This document shows positions 16,711-25,344 of a DNA stretch of 64,000 bases, piece by piece; position 1 is the stretch's first letter; each line of letters opens with the position of its first letter. The translations under genes and the position numbers were made by a program. The notes under the pieces were generated by a model. It did not search any database. It saw only the letters and a program-made list of their open reading frames with translations, and was not told the origin of the DNA. Location: positions 45,303 through 109,302 of the forward strand of contig JAGALQ010000019.1 of the NCBI GenBank assembly GCA_017625095.1, in the 5' to 3' direction. Source of the stretch: Clostridia bacterium. Its GTDB lineage: Bacteria > Bacillota > Clostridia > Oscillospirales > Acutalibacteraceae.

Positions 16711-18612
16711 ATGAAAAAAGTTATAAGTATTGTGCTTTGTGCGGCGATTCTGTTTTCCTGCTGCACTGTCTGGGCATTTGCCGAGCGGGAGGAAGATTAT
16801 CCGCTTATAATTGTTCCCGGTTTCCTTCAGCCATATATGTTTATTGAGGGCGAAGACGGAGCAGAGGACGAGTACCTATGGCTTATGTCTATTGAAACTC
16901 TTCTGTCAAGGATTGTTGCCGATTTGCCAACGTTGCTGCCTGCTGCTTTAGGTCTTGCATTCGGTAAGACTGAGCAGTTCGGTGCGGCAGTTGGTAAAAC
17001 GTTAACAGCTCTGGCTGATAAGCTCCGCTGCAATCCCGACGGCAGTTCGGTTTATCCCGTTACACATTATAAGAATGACCCTGCGTGGTCAAATGCCGAA
17101 TATCTGAGGAACAATGTCAGCCGTGATGCCGAAAGAAAGAATTTCCTCTTTGAAAAATTTGTTGATTACGCTGTGTCAAACGGCTATACAAAGGCTGAGG
17201 ATGTTTTCATCTTTGAGTTTGACTCGCGCCACGATGCAATTCAGATTGCTGAAGAACTCAGAACTTTTATAAAAGACGTTAAAGCATATAAAAACTGTGA
17301 CAAGGTCAACCTTCTGACAATAAGCTACGGCGGTCTTATTACTGCGACATACTTCTACAACTATATGGATGAGTGCGACGTCAACAAGGCTGTGCTCAAC
17401 GTGCCGCCGCTTCAGGGCACGGATTTCATCGACAGACTTTTCCGTAAGAATGTTGATCTGCCGATGAGGAGTCTTGCTGACTTTGTCGAAAGTGTTCTCG
17501 GTGCAAGCACGGAAATTGCGGATATATTCGCAAACATTGATCCCGAGGCAATCGTCAGCGTTTTCGAAGGTGCTGTTGACGGTATGCTCGCTGTTGTACA
17601 GAATTGGAGCTCAATGTATACAATTACGTCACCCGACCTTTATGATGACCTGAAAAACGATTTTCTGGATGCAGATAAAGCTGCTCAGATGATTGAGCGC
17701 AATGACATAATTCATTACGATATAATGCCATATACGGCGGAAATTTTTGAAAAATGCAAGGCACTCGGCACCGACGTTTCGATTGTTGCTTGTACAGGTG
17801 CGGATATGGTTTTCGGCGGTGAGTTTAACGGTGATCTGCTTGTGCCTGTCTACAGCGCATCGGGTGCTAAGGTTGCAAAGCTCGGTGAACGCTTTGCCGA
17901 CGGATATACGGGCGAAAAATCAATCTGTGATAATCCGTCACACAACCACATTTCTCCCTCAATGGAGATTGATGCAACGTGTGCATTCCTGCCCGAAAAC
18001 ACCTGGTTTATTGAGGATTCATATCACGCTCAGTTCGAGCTTGAAGATTACGCAAGTTCACTTTTTGCAAAGCTTGTTTTCACAGACGAGCTAAAGGATG
18101 TTAATTCTGACCCGGATTATCCGCAGTTTGAAAATTCGGATAATCCGCATATGGGTCTTCACATCAGCTTTGACAGCAGTCCGACGGGTTATCTCAACTC
18201 AAAAGTTAAGGCGGTTGTTATCAGAAACGTATTTGATGACACAACTGTCAGGATTCTCTCTGTTGTTGCAAACGGTGTCGATATTTCGTTTGACTGTGGT
18301 GGTGTGAAGGCAATTGCTCCCGGTGAAAGCGTTGAAATACCGTTCACGGGCGATGTTCCCGAGGTCAGTGCAAAACGCGGCGAGCTTACGGTGAACTACG
18401 TTAAAACAGGCACAATTCCCGGTATGACTTCGAAGATTTTTGAGTTCACAGTCAATAACGGTGCACCTTGCGAGTATAGCGGCGGCACAGTTGAAAACCG
18501 CTTTGAGTCTATGCTTGAAGCTGCTGTGCCCGAAAGTCTGTTCAATGTGCTTGTTAAGCTTTGTCTGCGCAAGATGGTTGAATGCGTTTTTGATACGCTT
18601 ATGGTTGCTTAA
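16711..18612 (+). CDS. Secreted alpha/beta-hydrolase (esterase/lipase-like)
   Basis: The 633-residue protein has a signal peptide (KKVISIVLCAAILFSCCTVWAFA). The mature part begins with YPLIIVPGFLQPYMF, the oxyanion-side strand of alpha/beta hydrolases, and contains LLTISYGGLITATYF with the probable nucleophile Ser205. The usual Gly before x-Ser is Thr here. A late His-rich segment (CDNPSHNHISPS, then SYHAQFE) may supply the catalytic His. The C-terminal part is beta-rich and Ig-like. GGAGGT lies 8 bases before the ATG at 16711; a TTG three bases earlier is possible. Export next to a GH16 enzyme suggests attack on acylated extracellular glycans or lipids. That role is inference. Confidence 0.75.
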   Translation: MKKVISIVLCAAILFSCCTVWAFAEREEDYPLIIVPGFLQPYMFIEGEDGAEDEYLWLMSIETLLSRIVADLPTLLPAALGLAFGKTEQFGAAVGKTLTALADKLRCNPDGSSVYPVTHYKNDPAWSNAEYLRNNVSRDAERKNFLFEKFVDYAVSNGYTKAEDVFIFEFDSRHDAIQIAEELRTFIKDVKAYKNCDKVNLLTISYGGLITATYFYNYMDECDVNKAVLNVPPLQGTDFIDRLFRKNVDLPMRSLADFVESVLGASTEIADIFANIDPEAIVSVFEGAVDGMLAVVQNWSSMYTITSPDLYDDLKNDFLDADKAAQMIERNDIIHYDIMPYTAEIFEKCKALGTDVSIVACTGADMVFGGEFNGDLLVPVYSASGAKVAKLGERFADGYTGEKSICDNPSHNHISPSMEIDATCAFLPENTWFIEDSYHAQFELEDYASSLFAKLVFTDELKDVNSDPDYPQFENSDNPHMGLHISFDSSPTGYLNSKVKAVVIRNVFDDTTVRILSVVANGVDISFDCGGVKAIAPGESVEIPFTGDVPEVSAKRGELTVNYVKTGTIPGMTSKIFEFTVNNGAPCEYSGGTVENRFESMLEAAVPESLFNVLVKLCLRKMVECVFDTLMVA

Positions 18613-18638
18613 TCTATAGGATGTTAAGGAGAATTTAT

Positions 18639-19493
18639 ATGCTTGAACGTATAACAGCTTTTCTTATCACCTGCATTCTGACAGTGTGCTCGTGGCTCAA
18701 TATCCCTTGTGCTCCTTTGGGTAAAGAGGTGGATATGAGCAAGTTCCGTATAACTTTTGAAGAAGAGTTTGAAGGCGAGCTTGACCGTTCTGTATGGTCG
18801 GGGCACTATCAGTACGGTGAAAAATCCGAGGCAAGAAAAGGCAGCTACTGGAATCAGTATCTTGCACGCACCGAGAACGGTAATCTTGTGATACCGATTG
18901 TTTACCTTGAAGAGGGTATGGGTGGCAAGGATGCAGGCTGGTACACCGCAGGCATAGACACCGACACTGATGCGCCCGACGGCTTCAGTCAGAAATTCGG
19001 TTATTTTGAATGCCGTTGCATTCTTCCGAAGGGTGTCGATATATGGAGTGCGTTCTGGCTTATGAATGACGGAGTTTATAACGAGGACGGCAACGGACGT
19101 GACGGTACTGAAATTGATATTTTTGAAAGCGATCGCTATGAAAAGATTCTTAATCATTCCGTAACAAGCAACCTTCACTTTGACGGCTACAATGAAGCGC
19201 ATCAGAAAATGGGTGCTAAGGCTTTTTCGACGGGCAACAATCCTTATGAGGAGTATAATACTTACGGACTTGAGTGGAACGAAAACGAATATATCTTCTA
19301 CATCAACGGCAAGGAAACCTTCCGCACGGATTACGGCGGAGTGAGTCAGAATGAAGAGTACGTGATTCTTTCCGTCGAAATGCGCGGTGAAAACGGCATT
19401 CCATCTCAGCGTGAAAATGCTCCGTCCCAAGAGCTTGAAAGTCAATTTATCGTTGACTATGTAAAGGTTTATCAATACAAGGATCTGATGTAG
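18639..19493 (+). CDS. Secreted GH16-family endo-beta-glucanase-like enzyme
   Basis: The 284-residue protein has a signal peptide (LERITAFLITCILTVCSW) and a full glycoside hydrolase 16 domain. The catalytic signature is GTEIDIFES, giving nucleophile Glu158, Asp160 and acid/base Glu163 in the ExDxxE arrangement of laminarinase/agarase-type members. Other family pieces are KFGYFECRCILPKGVDIWSA-FW, NTYGLEWNENEYIFYINGKE and VDYVKVYQ at the end. Typical substrates are beta-1,3/1,4-glucans or galactans; the exact one cannot be told. The ATG at 18639 is chosen for its AAGGAG site. It ends the glycan-related gene run. Confidence 0.92.
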   Translation: MLERITAFLITCILTVCSWLNIPCAPLGKEVDMSKFRITFEEEFEGELDRSVWSGHYQYGEKSEARKGSYWNQYLARTENGNLVIPIVYLEEGMGGKDAGWYTAGIDTDTDAPDGFSQKFGYFECRCILPKGVDIWSAFWLMNDGVYNEDGNGRDGTEIDIFESDRYEKILNHSVTSNLHFDGYNEAHQKMGAKAFSTGNNPYEEYNTYGLEWNENEYIFYINGKETFRTDYGGVSQNEEYVILSVEMRGENGIPSQRENAPSQELESQFIVDYVKVYQYKDLM

Positions 19494-19514
19494 AAAAAAG
19501 GAGTGTCGGCAGAT

Positions 19515-19718
19515 ATGGAACAGAAAAAAGCCGTGACAATTGTATACACCAACTATAAAGGTGTTACGGGCACAAGGCATATTGTGCCGATTGAAATACT
19601 TTTCGGCCATAACGAATGGCATACGGAAGACCAGTGGTTGCTGAGGGCGCTTGATATTGAGAAGAGTGCTGAGCGTACCTTTGCGCTGAAGGATATTAAG
19701 TCCTGGAAAGCTGAATAA
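19515..19718 (+). CDS. Small conserved WYL-like protein
   Basis: The 67-residue protein (VTIVYTNYKGVTGTRHIVP, then FGHNEWHTEDQWLLRALD, then RTFALKDIKSW) resembles a short stand-alone family found in many bacteria that looks like an isolated WYL-type beta-barrel with a Trp-His core. WYL domains sense small ligands or nucleic acids in regulators, but here there is no DNA-binding part. It follows the GH16 gene by 21 bases and may be cotranscribed. The ATG is preferred to a GTG at 19503 that would sit on the ribosome site. The function is unknown. Confidence 0.75.
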   Translation: MEQKKAVTIVYTNYKGVTGTRHIVPIEILFGHNEWHTEDQWLLRALDIEKSAERTFALKDIKSWKAE

Positions 19719-19728
19719 TTAATCCGAA

Positions 19729-19765
19729 TCGGTGCATGAGAATTTTTCATGCACCGATTTTTGTG
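19729..19765 (+). terminator. Rho-independent terminator
   Basis: TCGGTGCATGA (19729-19739) pairs perfectly with TCATGCACCGA (19747-19757) and is followed by TTTTTGTG. It closes the 11995-19718 gene run. Confidence 0.9.
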
Positions 19766-19937
19766 TTTGTTTAATACGGATAATACTTTGGAGAGATTTG
19801 TTTATGCTTTTTTTAGTGGGCATGAGGTGCAACTGAAAAGTATTTTTCAACTACTTGATAAGAGCTTGTACATGTGCTGAATTGATATTAGTATAAGTGC
19901 AAATTTGAAGAATATATTGTGCTTTAGGGGAGGCACT

Positions 19938-20039
19938 ATGGCAAAAAAATCAACAAAAGATAAAATAATCCGTGTTTCAACCAGAATGTTTCTTGTACTT
20001 ATATCCTTTTCTTCCCATAAAACAATCCCCTTAGTGTAG
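19938..20039 (+). pseudogene. Truncated TetR-family regulator (N-terminal remnant)
   Basis: An ATG with AGGGGAGG just upstream starts a peptide MAKKSTKDKIIRVSTRMF, which is how many TetR-family repressors begin (first helix before the HTH). After this the similarity is lost and the frame stops at 20037-20039, giving only 33 codons, with no HTH and no ligand domain downstream in any frame before the GH92 gene. The break coincides with the palindromic element at 20027-20080. A deletion or element insertion probably destroyed the gene. The surrounding 19766-20149 spacer contains nothing else that I can support. Confidence 0.5.
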
Positions 20040-20080
20040 TCTCGAAAATTTTTGTTTTTTCGAGTGTCTGTTCTAAGGGG
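20027..20080. repeat. Nested inverted repeat (54 bp)
   Basis: The outer arms CCCCTTAG (20027-20034) and CTAAGGGG (20073-20080) enclose inner arms CTCGAAAA (20041-20048) and TTTTCGAG (20057-20064). No T-run follows, so a plain terminator is unlikely. It may be a mobile-element end or a small palindromic repeat, since it lies where the TetR-like gene is broken. Confidence 0.6.
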
Positions 20081-20149
20081 ACGATATCAAATTTTATGGC
20101 TTTTTAGCTTTAATGTTTCAAAGGATTCTCGGATTATACAGAATCAGGA

Positions 20150-22219
20150 TTATCCTTCAATTTCCTTCGTTATTTCATCGTATGTAATTATATTGCCGAA
20201 TTTTGTGAAGTCAACCGCTTTGCCGAGGATTCTGATGTTGCCGACCATAGGCTTGCAGTTGGTATAAATCGGTTTGCCGGGAGTAATGGGATATATGCCC
20301 AGGCAGGAGAATATGTACCATGCCGCCATTGAGCCGTTATCTTCATCGCCGGGGAAGCCGTCATCCTTCCACGAAAAGCCCTCGGCACAAATCTTTTTGA
20401 GCCAATACTCTGTTTTTTCGGGATGTCCGAGATAGGTGTAGATATAAGGAATGTGGAAACTCGGCTGGTTGGATATTGCGCACTGACCCCAGTCGCAGGC
20501 TGCCATTTCGGTCATTTCGTGTATTTCGTAGCTGTAGCCGCCGATTCTGTAATCTGCAGGTGTGGCAAAGCATTCGTCGAGCTTTTTTAAAAGTTCGTCC
20601 TTGCCGCCGTAAAGCGAAGCCAGTCCGTCAATATCGTGCTGTACCGCAAAACTTGTCTGCCACGCGGATGCTTCGGTGTAGTCTTTGCCCCAGCTTGTCG
20701 GGTCAAAATCAGGTCTGAAATTGCCGTCAGAATCCTTCGCACGCATAAAGCCCGTTTCGCTGTCGAAAATGTTTTTGTAATTTTTTGTGCGTGCAAGATA
20801 CATATCTCTCTTATCGGTATAGCCGAGTATATCTGCTACAGTTGCAAGGCAATCGTCAAAATATGCCGCATCAAGTGTAAGGTTTACACTCTCGGAGTAT
20901 TTGTCATAGGGCACGTAACCGAGTCTGAGATAATCCTCACAGCCTTCTCTGCCGTATGCCTCAATCGGTGATGGGGTGTTTGCATGAAGCTCCATACCCT
21001 CAAACGCTGTTTCAAGCAAATCTCTTGATATCAGGTTTCTTGTGGCAACATCGGCAATTACTGCGTCAATACCTGTGCTGGGCATACAGTTTTTAGCATC
21101 GCCTGCTGTCCATCTCGGCAGCCAACCGCCGTCCTTGTAATCCTGAATATAGCCCTCGACAATTTCGGGCAGTATGTCTTTTGCCACTATTGCGTAGAAC
21201 GGATAGTTTGTGCGGTAAGTGTCCCAGAATCCGTTGTCTGTGTATCTCACACCGGGCAGCACTTTATCGGCACTCGGTGAATAGTGTATGGGGTTGCCGT
21301 TTTCATCAGGCTCGTATGCCTTGTGAGGGTAGAGGAAGGTGCGGTACATACAACTGTAAAAGGTCTTCATTGTGTCTTCGTCAGCGTCAATCTCAATTTT
21401 GCTCAGGTACTCATTCCATATACGCTCGTTTTCTGTCTTGAGCTCATTAAAGCTTGCGTAAACCGAGTCGTGCTCGAGGTTTCTCACAGCCTGCTCATAA
21501 CTGATAAAAGATGTTGCAACAGTGAAGGTGACATCTTTTTTCTTCAGCGCGATGTGTATGCCGGTGCCTTCACCCTTTGTGCTGTGGCTGTGCTCGGTGT
21601 CGCAGGTGTTTCTGCTGCCGGTGAGAATTGAGTCAACGTCAACTGAATCTGCATCAAACTGAAAAACATAATAGCCCTTGATAATGCCTTTGTCGTGTTC
21701 GGCTATACCTCTGTTGCATTCGGTCATACAGTAGAGGCGGTTTGTCTTTGTGTCATATTCGTATTCGCAGTTGTGGCTGACGGGCAAAACGGAAATATAA
21801 CGCTTTAAATCTTTTTTGAAGCTGAGATTCACACAAGCGCCGTATTCTGTAGGAGTGAGCTCAAAAGTACAGAAAGGGCGTTTGAGGTAGCAGCTGAGAT
21901 AATGTGGCTTTATTACAGTTTTTTCGGGGTCATAGCCTGACCAGCAATCCTCAAACTCGACGTACGGGTTATCTGCCTGCGGCATCATTGTGAATGCGCT
22001 GTGGTCGCTGATCCAGGGGCTTGGCTGACGGGTGAGGCGGATGCCCTCGACCGAACGGTCATCGGGATGATAGTACCAGCTGCCTCTTGATGTTTCTGTC
22101 TGCAGACAGAATGCCGCAAAGCCGAAAGGTCGCTGCACGAGCGGCAGAGTGTTGCCCTGAGAGAATCTGTGCAGTGATTTTGAACCTTGTTTTGTATTGA
22201 CATATTTAATGTAATCCAT
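20150..22219 (-). CDS. GH92 alpha-mannosidase
   Basis: The 689-residue protein is a glycoside hydrolase family 92 enzyme, a calcium-dependent inverting exo-alpha-mannosidase. Family signatures in order are GFWDTYRTNYPFYAI, the general-acid region YTEASAWQTSFAVQHDI, SNQPSFHIPYIYTYL and GDEDNGSMAAWYIFSCLG, which holds the catalytic-base Asp residues. There is no signal peptide, so it acts inside the cell on imported mannosides, unlike many exported Bacteroides homologues. Its linkage preference cannot be told. It lies 46 bases downstream of a double-HTH regulator gene on the same strand and is probably under its control. The ribosome site is weak (AGGT). Confidence 0.94.
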   Translation of the reverse strand: MDYIKYVNTKQGSKSLHRFSQGNTLPLVQRPFGFAAFCLQTETSRGSWYYHPDDRSVEGIRLTRQPSPWISDHSAFTMMPQADNPYVEFEDCWSGYDPEKTVIKPHYLSCYLKRPFCTFELTPTEYGACVNLSFKKDLKRYISVLPVSHNCEYEYDTKTNRLYCMTECNRGIAEHDKGIIKGYYVFQFDADSVDVDSILTGSRNTCDTEHSHSTKGEGTGIHIALKKKDVTFTVATSFISYEQAVRNLEHDSVYASFNELKTENERIWNEYLSKIEIDADEDTMKTFYSCMYRTFLYPHKAYEPDENGNPIHYSPSADKVLPGVRYTDNGFWDTYRTNYPFYAIVAKDILPEIVEGYIQDYKDGGWLPRWTAGDAKNCMPSTGIDAVIADVATRNLISRDLLETAFEGMELHANTPSPIEAYGREGCEDYLRLGYVPYDKYSESVNLTLDAAYFDDCLATVADILGYTDKRDMYLARTKNYKNIFDSETGFMRAKDSDGNFRPDFDPTSWGKDYTEASAWQTSFAVQHDIDGLASLYGGKDELLKKLDECFATPADYRIGGYSYEIHEMTEMAACDWGQCAISNQPSFHIPYIYTYLGHPEKTEYWLKKICAEGFSWKDDGFPGDEDNGSMAAWYIFSCLGIYPITPGKPIYTNCKPMVGNIRILGKAVDFTKFGNIITYDEITKEIEG

Positions 22220-22265
22220 AAAAACGTACCTGCTTTCGCTTTTTTATGCTGTTAAATAACATTCA

Positions 22266-23504
22266 TTATATAAACATTGCAAGGTCGGAGCGGTTGCTGA
22301 CTCCGGTCTTTTCTTTTGCGGTTTTGAGCATACTTTTTACCTGCGATTCGGGCATATCAAGCTGGTTTGCAATCTGCTTATCGGTCAATCCGAATACAGC
22401 AAGACGTGAAATTTCACGTTCTCGAAGGGTGAGTGCTGTGGAAACAGTACGCTCAAGCATGGCGTTGTGGATAACAGTCCATCCCGTTTGTAAACGCTTG
22501 TGTAATTCTTTTACACGCTTTGCGGCATACGGGTCAACAATCAACAGTCTTTCGTCAAGAATCTTGCCGAGCTGTCTGCGGTATTCGGCCAGCGGACCAA
22601 ACAGATCGTCTGCAAGGCAATATTTGATTGCTTTATCAAGGTGATAAATTGCTCTTTCCGTATCGCCGCATTGCTGATAAGATATGGCGCACAAAAGTCG
22701 GAGATATATTTCTGTGAGCAGTATTCCGTCATTCTGCGCAGTCGTTATCAGCGGTTCTGCAATGTACGGTATGCATCTCATCAGACCGAGTCCGCGTATG
22801 TTCTGCAGCTTCAGTTCGCCGGTTGCAAGTTCCTGTGCGTAAACAATAAGGTATTTAAGATAATATACCATTGCTGCAGGGTGTGCATCTGTGGGGAGGG
22901 ATTCGAAGCAGCCTATTTTGAACCATTCGGGAAAATCTTCGGAAGCTCTTATGGCGCTGTCTGTTGCGGCGAGTGAAAGCGCAAGGATATCGCGGTCGGT
23001 GTTGTTCTTTACAGGTGCTTCGCAGATATGTTTTCTTGCACGGCGCCACATATTTATGTCACCGCTCCACATTGCACACAGGGCAAGCAGCATGCCGCTG
23101 CCTATAATCGCATAAAAACCTGAGCGCTTATCAAAAAAATACTGAGCATAGCGGTATACGCTGTCTATTTCGCCGCGGTTGTAGGCTATTTCAGCGGCGA
23201 ACAGTGCCTGAGCTTCGGGGTTGTCGGAGAGTGACTGTATGCATTTGTTGGCAGTACCGGGCTCGGAATACAGATCTGTCAGATTGAGGAAGGGGCTTTT
23301 GCGGGGCATAGGTATATCACGCTGTGCCTCGAGCTTTGCGGCCTTGCTTCTTCCGTCAACGGGGCGAAGCGCGTCTGCAGGTATCAGCCAGTTTGTTCCC
23401 AGACGCTCTGCACCGGTGATCTTTCCCAGGCGGCAGTAATCCTGAACACGTCTTACCGAAATTCCCCATTTTTCTGCGGCTTGCTGAACTGTTATTTTGT
23501 TCAT
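22266..23504 (-). CDS. LuxR-type regulator with an N-terminal excisionase/MerR-like HTH
   Basis: The 412-residue protein carries two DNA-binding regions. Residues 1-45 (ITVQQAAEKWGISVRRVQDY, then GKITGAERLGTNWLIPADAL) match the excisionase/MerR-like HTH-17 type. Residues about 350-412 (LTLREREISRLAVFGLTDKQ, then ANQLDMPESQVKSMLKTAKE) are a LuxR/GerE HTH. Between them is a helical region that looks like a TPR/MalT-type ligand or dimerisation domain. AGGAGG lies 6 bases before the ATG at 23504. It probably regulates the adjacent GH92 gene and perhaps itself. Regulators of this build occur in gut Clostridia, but their ligands are generally unknown to me. Confidence 0.85.
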   Translation of the reverse strand: MNKITVQQAAEKWGISVRRVQDYCRLGKITGAERLGTNWLIPADALRPVDGRSKAAKLEAQRDIPMPRKSPFLNLTDLYSEPGTANKCIQSLSDNPEAQALFAAEIAYNRGEIDSVYRYAQYFFDKRSGFYAIIGSGMLLALCAMWSGDINMWRRARKHICEAPVKNNTDRDILALSLAATDSAIRASEDFPEWFKIGCFESLPTDAHPAAMVYYLKYLIVYAQELATGELKLQNIRGLGLMRCIPYIAEPLITTAQNDGILLTEIYLRLLCAISYQQCGDTERAIYHLDKAIKYCLADDLFGPLAEYRRQLGKILDERLLIVDPYAAKRVKELHKRLQTGWTVIHNAMLERTVSTALTLREREISRLAVFGLTDKQIANQLDMPESQVKSMLKTAKEKTGVSNRSDLAMFI

Positions 23505-23555
23505 AATTTGCCTCCTGCACAATGTATTCTTCGTTCATACGCTGATTACATTGAA

Positions 23556-23584
23556 ATTATACAGCGTTTATGCGACAAATGCAA
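23556..23584 (-). promoter_or_regulatory. Sigma-A promoter of the regulator-GH92 pair
   Basis: On the minus strand, TTGCAT (23579-23584) and TATAAT (23556-23561) are 17 bases apart, 52 bases upstream of the regulator start. Confidence 0.75.
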
Positions 23585-23909
23585 GCAAATTTTAGAAAAA
23601 GTTTATAAATTAATTCTAAACAAAAATTAAAATTTATACAGTATTTGATGCCAAAAAGCGCTTTTTCAGGCGAATATACAGAAAAATATGCATAAAAGGT
23701 GAATAAACAAGCGAGATATGCTTAAAAAGAACTATTTGTGCAAAACAGAGAAGAAAAATGAAATTTTTCTTGCATTTAGCGCCTTGTATTTTAAAAATAT
23801 TTGTAAATAAAGGAGTTGGGGGTAAAAGCAGCGTTTTCAAGCAAAAACACCATTATTTGGATATTGTGCAAAATGACTAAAAGTTTTCCACAATGTGAAA
23901 AACAATTGT

Positions 23910-23938
23910 TTGACTTCGACATCGGGCGGGTGTACGAT
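23910..23938 (+). promoter_or_regulatory. Probable promoter of the Tad pilus operon
   Basis: TTGACT (23910-23915) and TACGAT (23933-23938) are 17 bases apart, 56 bases before the prepilin peptidase start. The spacer 23585-23909 is AT-rich with several A/T tracts and shows no gene that I would support; a 61-codon TTG frame overlapping the peptidase start is more likely leader sequence. Confidence 0.55.
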
Positions 23939-23993
23939 AAAGTTGCAAAGAGGAAGCGACAAGCTTCAAAAGACAGTCCGGAGGTGATGGCTG

Positions 23994-24677
23994 ATGGTTG
24001 AAACGATTTACGGCGGCGCACTCGGTACGCTCGCAGCACTTGCCTTTAACCGTATCGCGATCTTCCAGATTAAGAAAAGAACACAGGAAGCCTCAAGAAT
24101 AGAAGCGGTTAAAAACACGGCGGTGATTGTCGCCTGGGTTGTGCTCTCGGGAGTTTTGTTTGCAGTAAGCTTTTTAAGGTACAGCGAAACGGCCGCAAGG
24201 CTTGAAGCCGTCGCTTACATATCGGTAGCAATTGCAATAGGAATTGTAGATTTGGATATCAAAAAGATACCTAATTCTTCGGTGCTTACACTTCTGATTA
24301 TCAGAACCGTCGCAATTGTTTACGCAATCGCAACAGGGGTTCCGGTAAAAGAAACACTGATTCCTTCGCTCATAGGTCTCGCAGCAGGTTTCATTCTCTA
24401 CCAGCTGCCGATGCTCGTAGGTGTACCGATAGGAACAGGCGACGTAAAGTACAGCGCAGCAATCGGCTACTGTCTGGGTGTTTTCGGATTCCTTCAGGCA
24501 TCGCTGATAATGGCAGCCGGATTGATAATCTTTCTGATTTATCTGGTGGCAACGAAAAAAGGCTCGCTCAAAACATCGGTTCCCATGGGACCTTACCTTT
24601 CACTCGGTGCAGTGATAACGGTTCTCTTCCCGCTGTTCGGCGATCTCTCAAAGCAGATTTTTTCATCACTGTTTTAA
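23994..24677 (+). CDS. tadV: Prepilin peptidase (A24 family, TadV/CpaA-like)
   Basis: The 227-residue integral membrane protein has the two aspartate motifs of type IV prepilin peptidases, VDLDIKKIPN and GTGDVKYSAAIG (GxGDxK), within several membrane helices. It lacks the N-terminal methyltransferase domain, as is usual for Tad/Flp peptidases. It would cut the short leader of the pilins and of the TadE-like pseudopilin. GGAGGTG lies about 9 bases before the ATG. It is the first gene of the pilus locus. Confidence 0.9.
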   Translation: MVETIYGGALGTLAALAFNRIAIFQIKKRTQEASRIEAVKNTAVIVAWVVLSGVLFAVSFLRYSETAARLEAVAYISVAIAIGIVDLDIKKIPNSSVLTLLIIRTVAIVYAIATGVPVKETLIPSLIGLAAGFILYQLPMLVGVPIGTGDVKYSAAIGYCLGVFGFLQASLIMAAGLIIFLIYLVATKKGSLKTSVPMGPYLSLGAVITVLFPLFGDLSKQIFSSLF

Positions 24678-24741
24678 AAACGGCAATAGACCCGCGTTAA
24701 GGGTTAAATAAAAAACAAAAATAAAAAAGGAGGCAAACACA

Positions 24742-24936
24742 ATGTTAAGAAAGTGGTTCAAGGACGAAGAAGGTCAGGGCATGGTTGAGTACGGTCTCAT
24801 CGTAGGTCTCATCGCGGTAGTTGTAATTGTTGCTCTTGTAGCACTCGGTCCGAAGATCCGCGATATGTTCCAGGAGGTCAATGATCAGATTGACGGCATC
24901 GGAGGAGGCGGAACAACAGCTCCTTCAGGAACCTGA
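24742..24936 (+). CDS. flp: Flp-type major pilin, copy 1
   Basis: The 64-residue prepilin has a short charged leader (MLRKWFKDEEG) and the Flp motif: cleavage after Gly11, then Glu at +5 and Tyr at +6 (QGMVEY), followed by a hydrophobic helix (LIVGLIAVVVIVALVALG) and a Gly/Thr-rich tail. After processing it would polymerise into the adhesive Tad pilus. A very strong ribosome site (AAAGGAGG) precedes it. The protein is identical to copy 2, although 16 of its 64 codons differ synonymously. Confidence 0.95.
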   Translation: MLRKWFKDEEGQGMVEYGLIVGLIAVVVIVALVALGPKIRDMFQEVNDQIDGIGGGGTTAPSGT

Positions 24937-25073
24937 CAGTTAACGTCAGTAAACAGTTAACACAAGTAAAACGTAATCAATACTTAAAGTAATACAGATA
25001 AAGCTTAAACAAACATTAAGAAGTAAGTATTAATACATAAACAAAACATATTTGGATTAAGGAGGAAAGAATT

Positions 25074-25268
25074 ATGTTAAGAAAATGGTTTAAAGACGAA
25101 GAAGGTCAGGGCATGGTTGAGTACGGTCTCATCGTAGGTCTTATCGCAGTAGTAGTTATCGTCGCTCTTGTAGCACTCGGTCCGAAGATCCGTGATATGT
25201 TCCAGGAAGTCAATGATCAGATCGACGGCATAGGTGGCGGCGGAACAACAGCTCCTTCAGGAACATAA
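25074..25268 (+). CDS. flp: Flp-type major pilin, copy 2
   Basis: This encodes exactly the same 64 residues as copy 1, with 16 silent codon changes and a different stop (TAA instead of TGA). It has its own strong ribosome site (AAGGAGG) and lies 137 bases downstream. It is followed by a hairpin at 25345-25380 that would give more pilin than downstream machinery. Whether both copies are expressed together or under different conditions cannot be seen. Confidence 0.95.
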   Translation: MLRKWFKDEEGQGMVEYGLIVGLIAVVVIVALVALGPKIRDMFQEVNDQIDGIGGGGTTAPSGT

Positions 25269-25344
25269 GGTTAACGGCAATATATACACACTGAATAATT
25301 AATTCCTTGCTGAATAAATGATGAAAAATAATAAGTAACTCGTT

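Noticed and set aside
18624-19622. 332-codon open frame on the minus strand opposite the GH16 gene
   Set aside because: It has no family similarity, no ribosome site and lies fully antisense to a gene with clear catalytic motifs. It is a by-product of codon usage.
23634-23840. 68-codon minus-strand frame upstream of the pilus operon
   Set aside because: The region is very AT-rich, the peptide is Phe/Leu/Lys-rich without pattern, and no ribosome site is visible.
23816-24001. 61-codon frame with TTG start overlapping the prepilin peptidase start
   Set aside because: It contains the probable promoter and the peptidase ribosome site, so it is most likely leader sequence, although AGGAG stands near its first codon.
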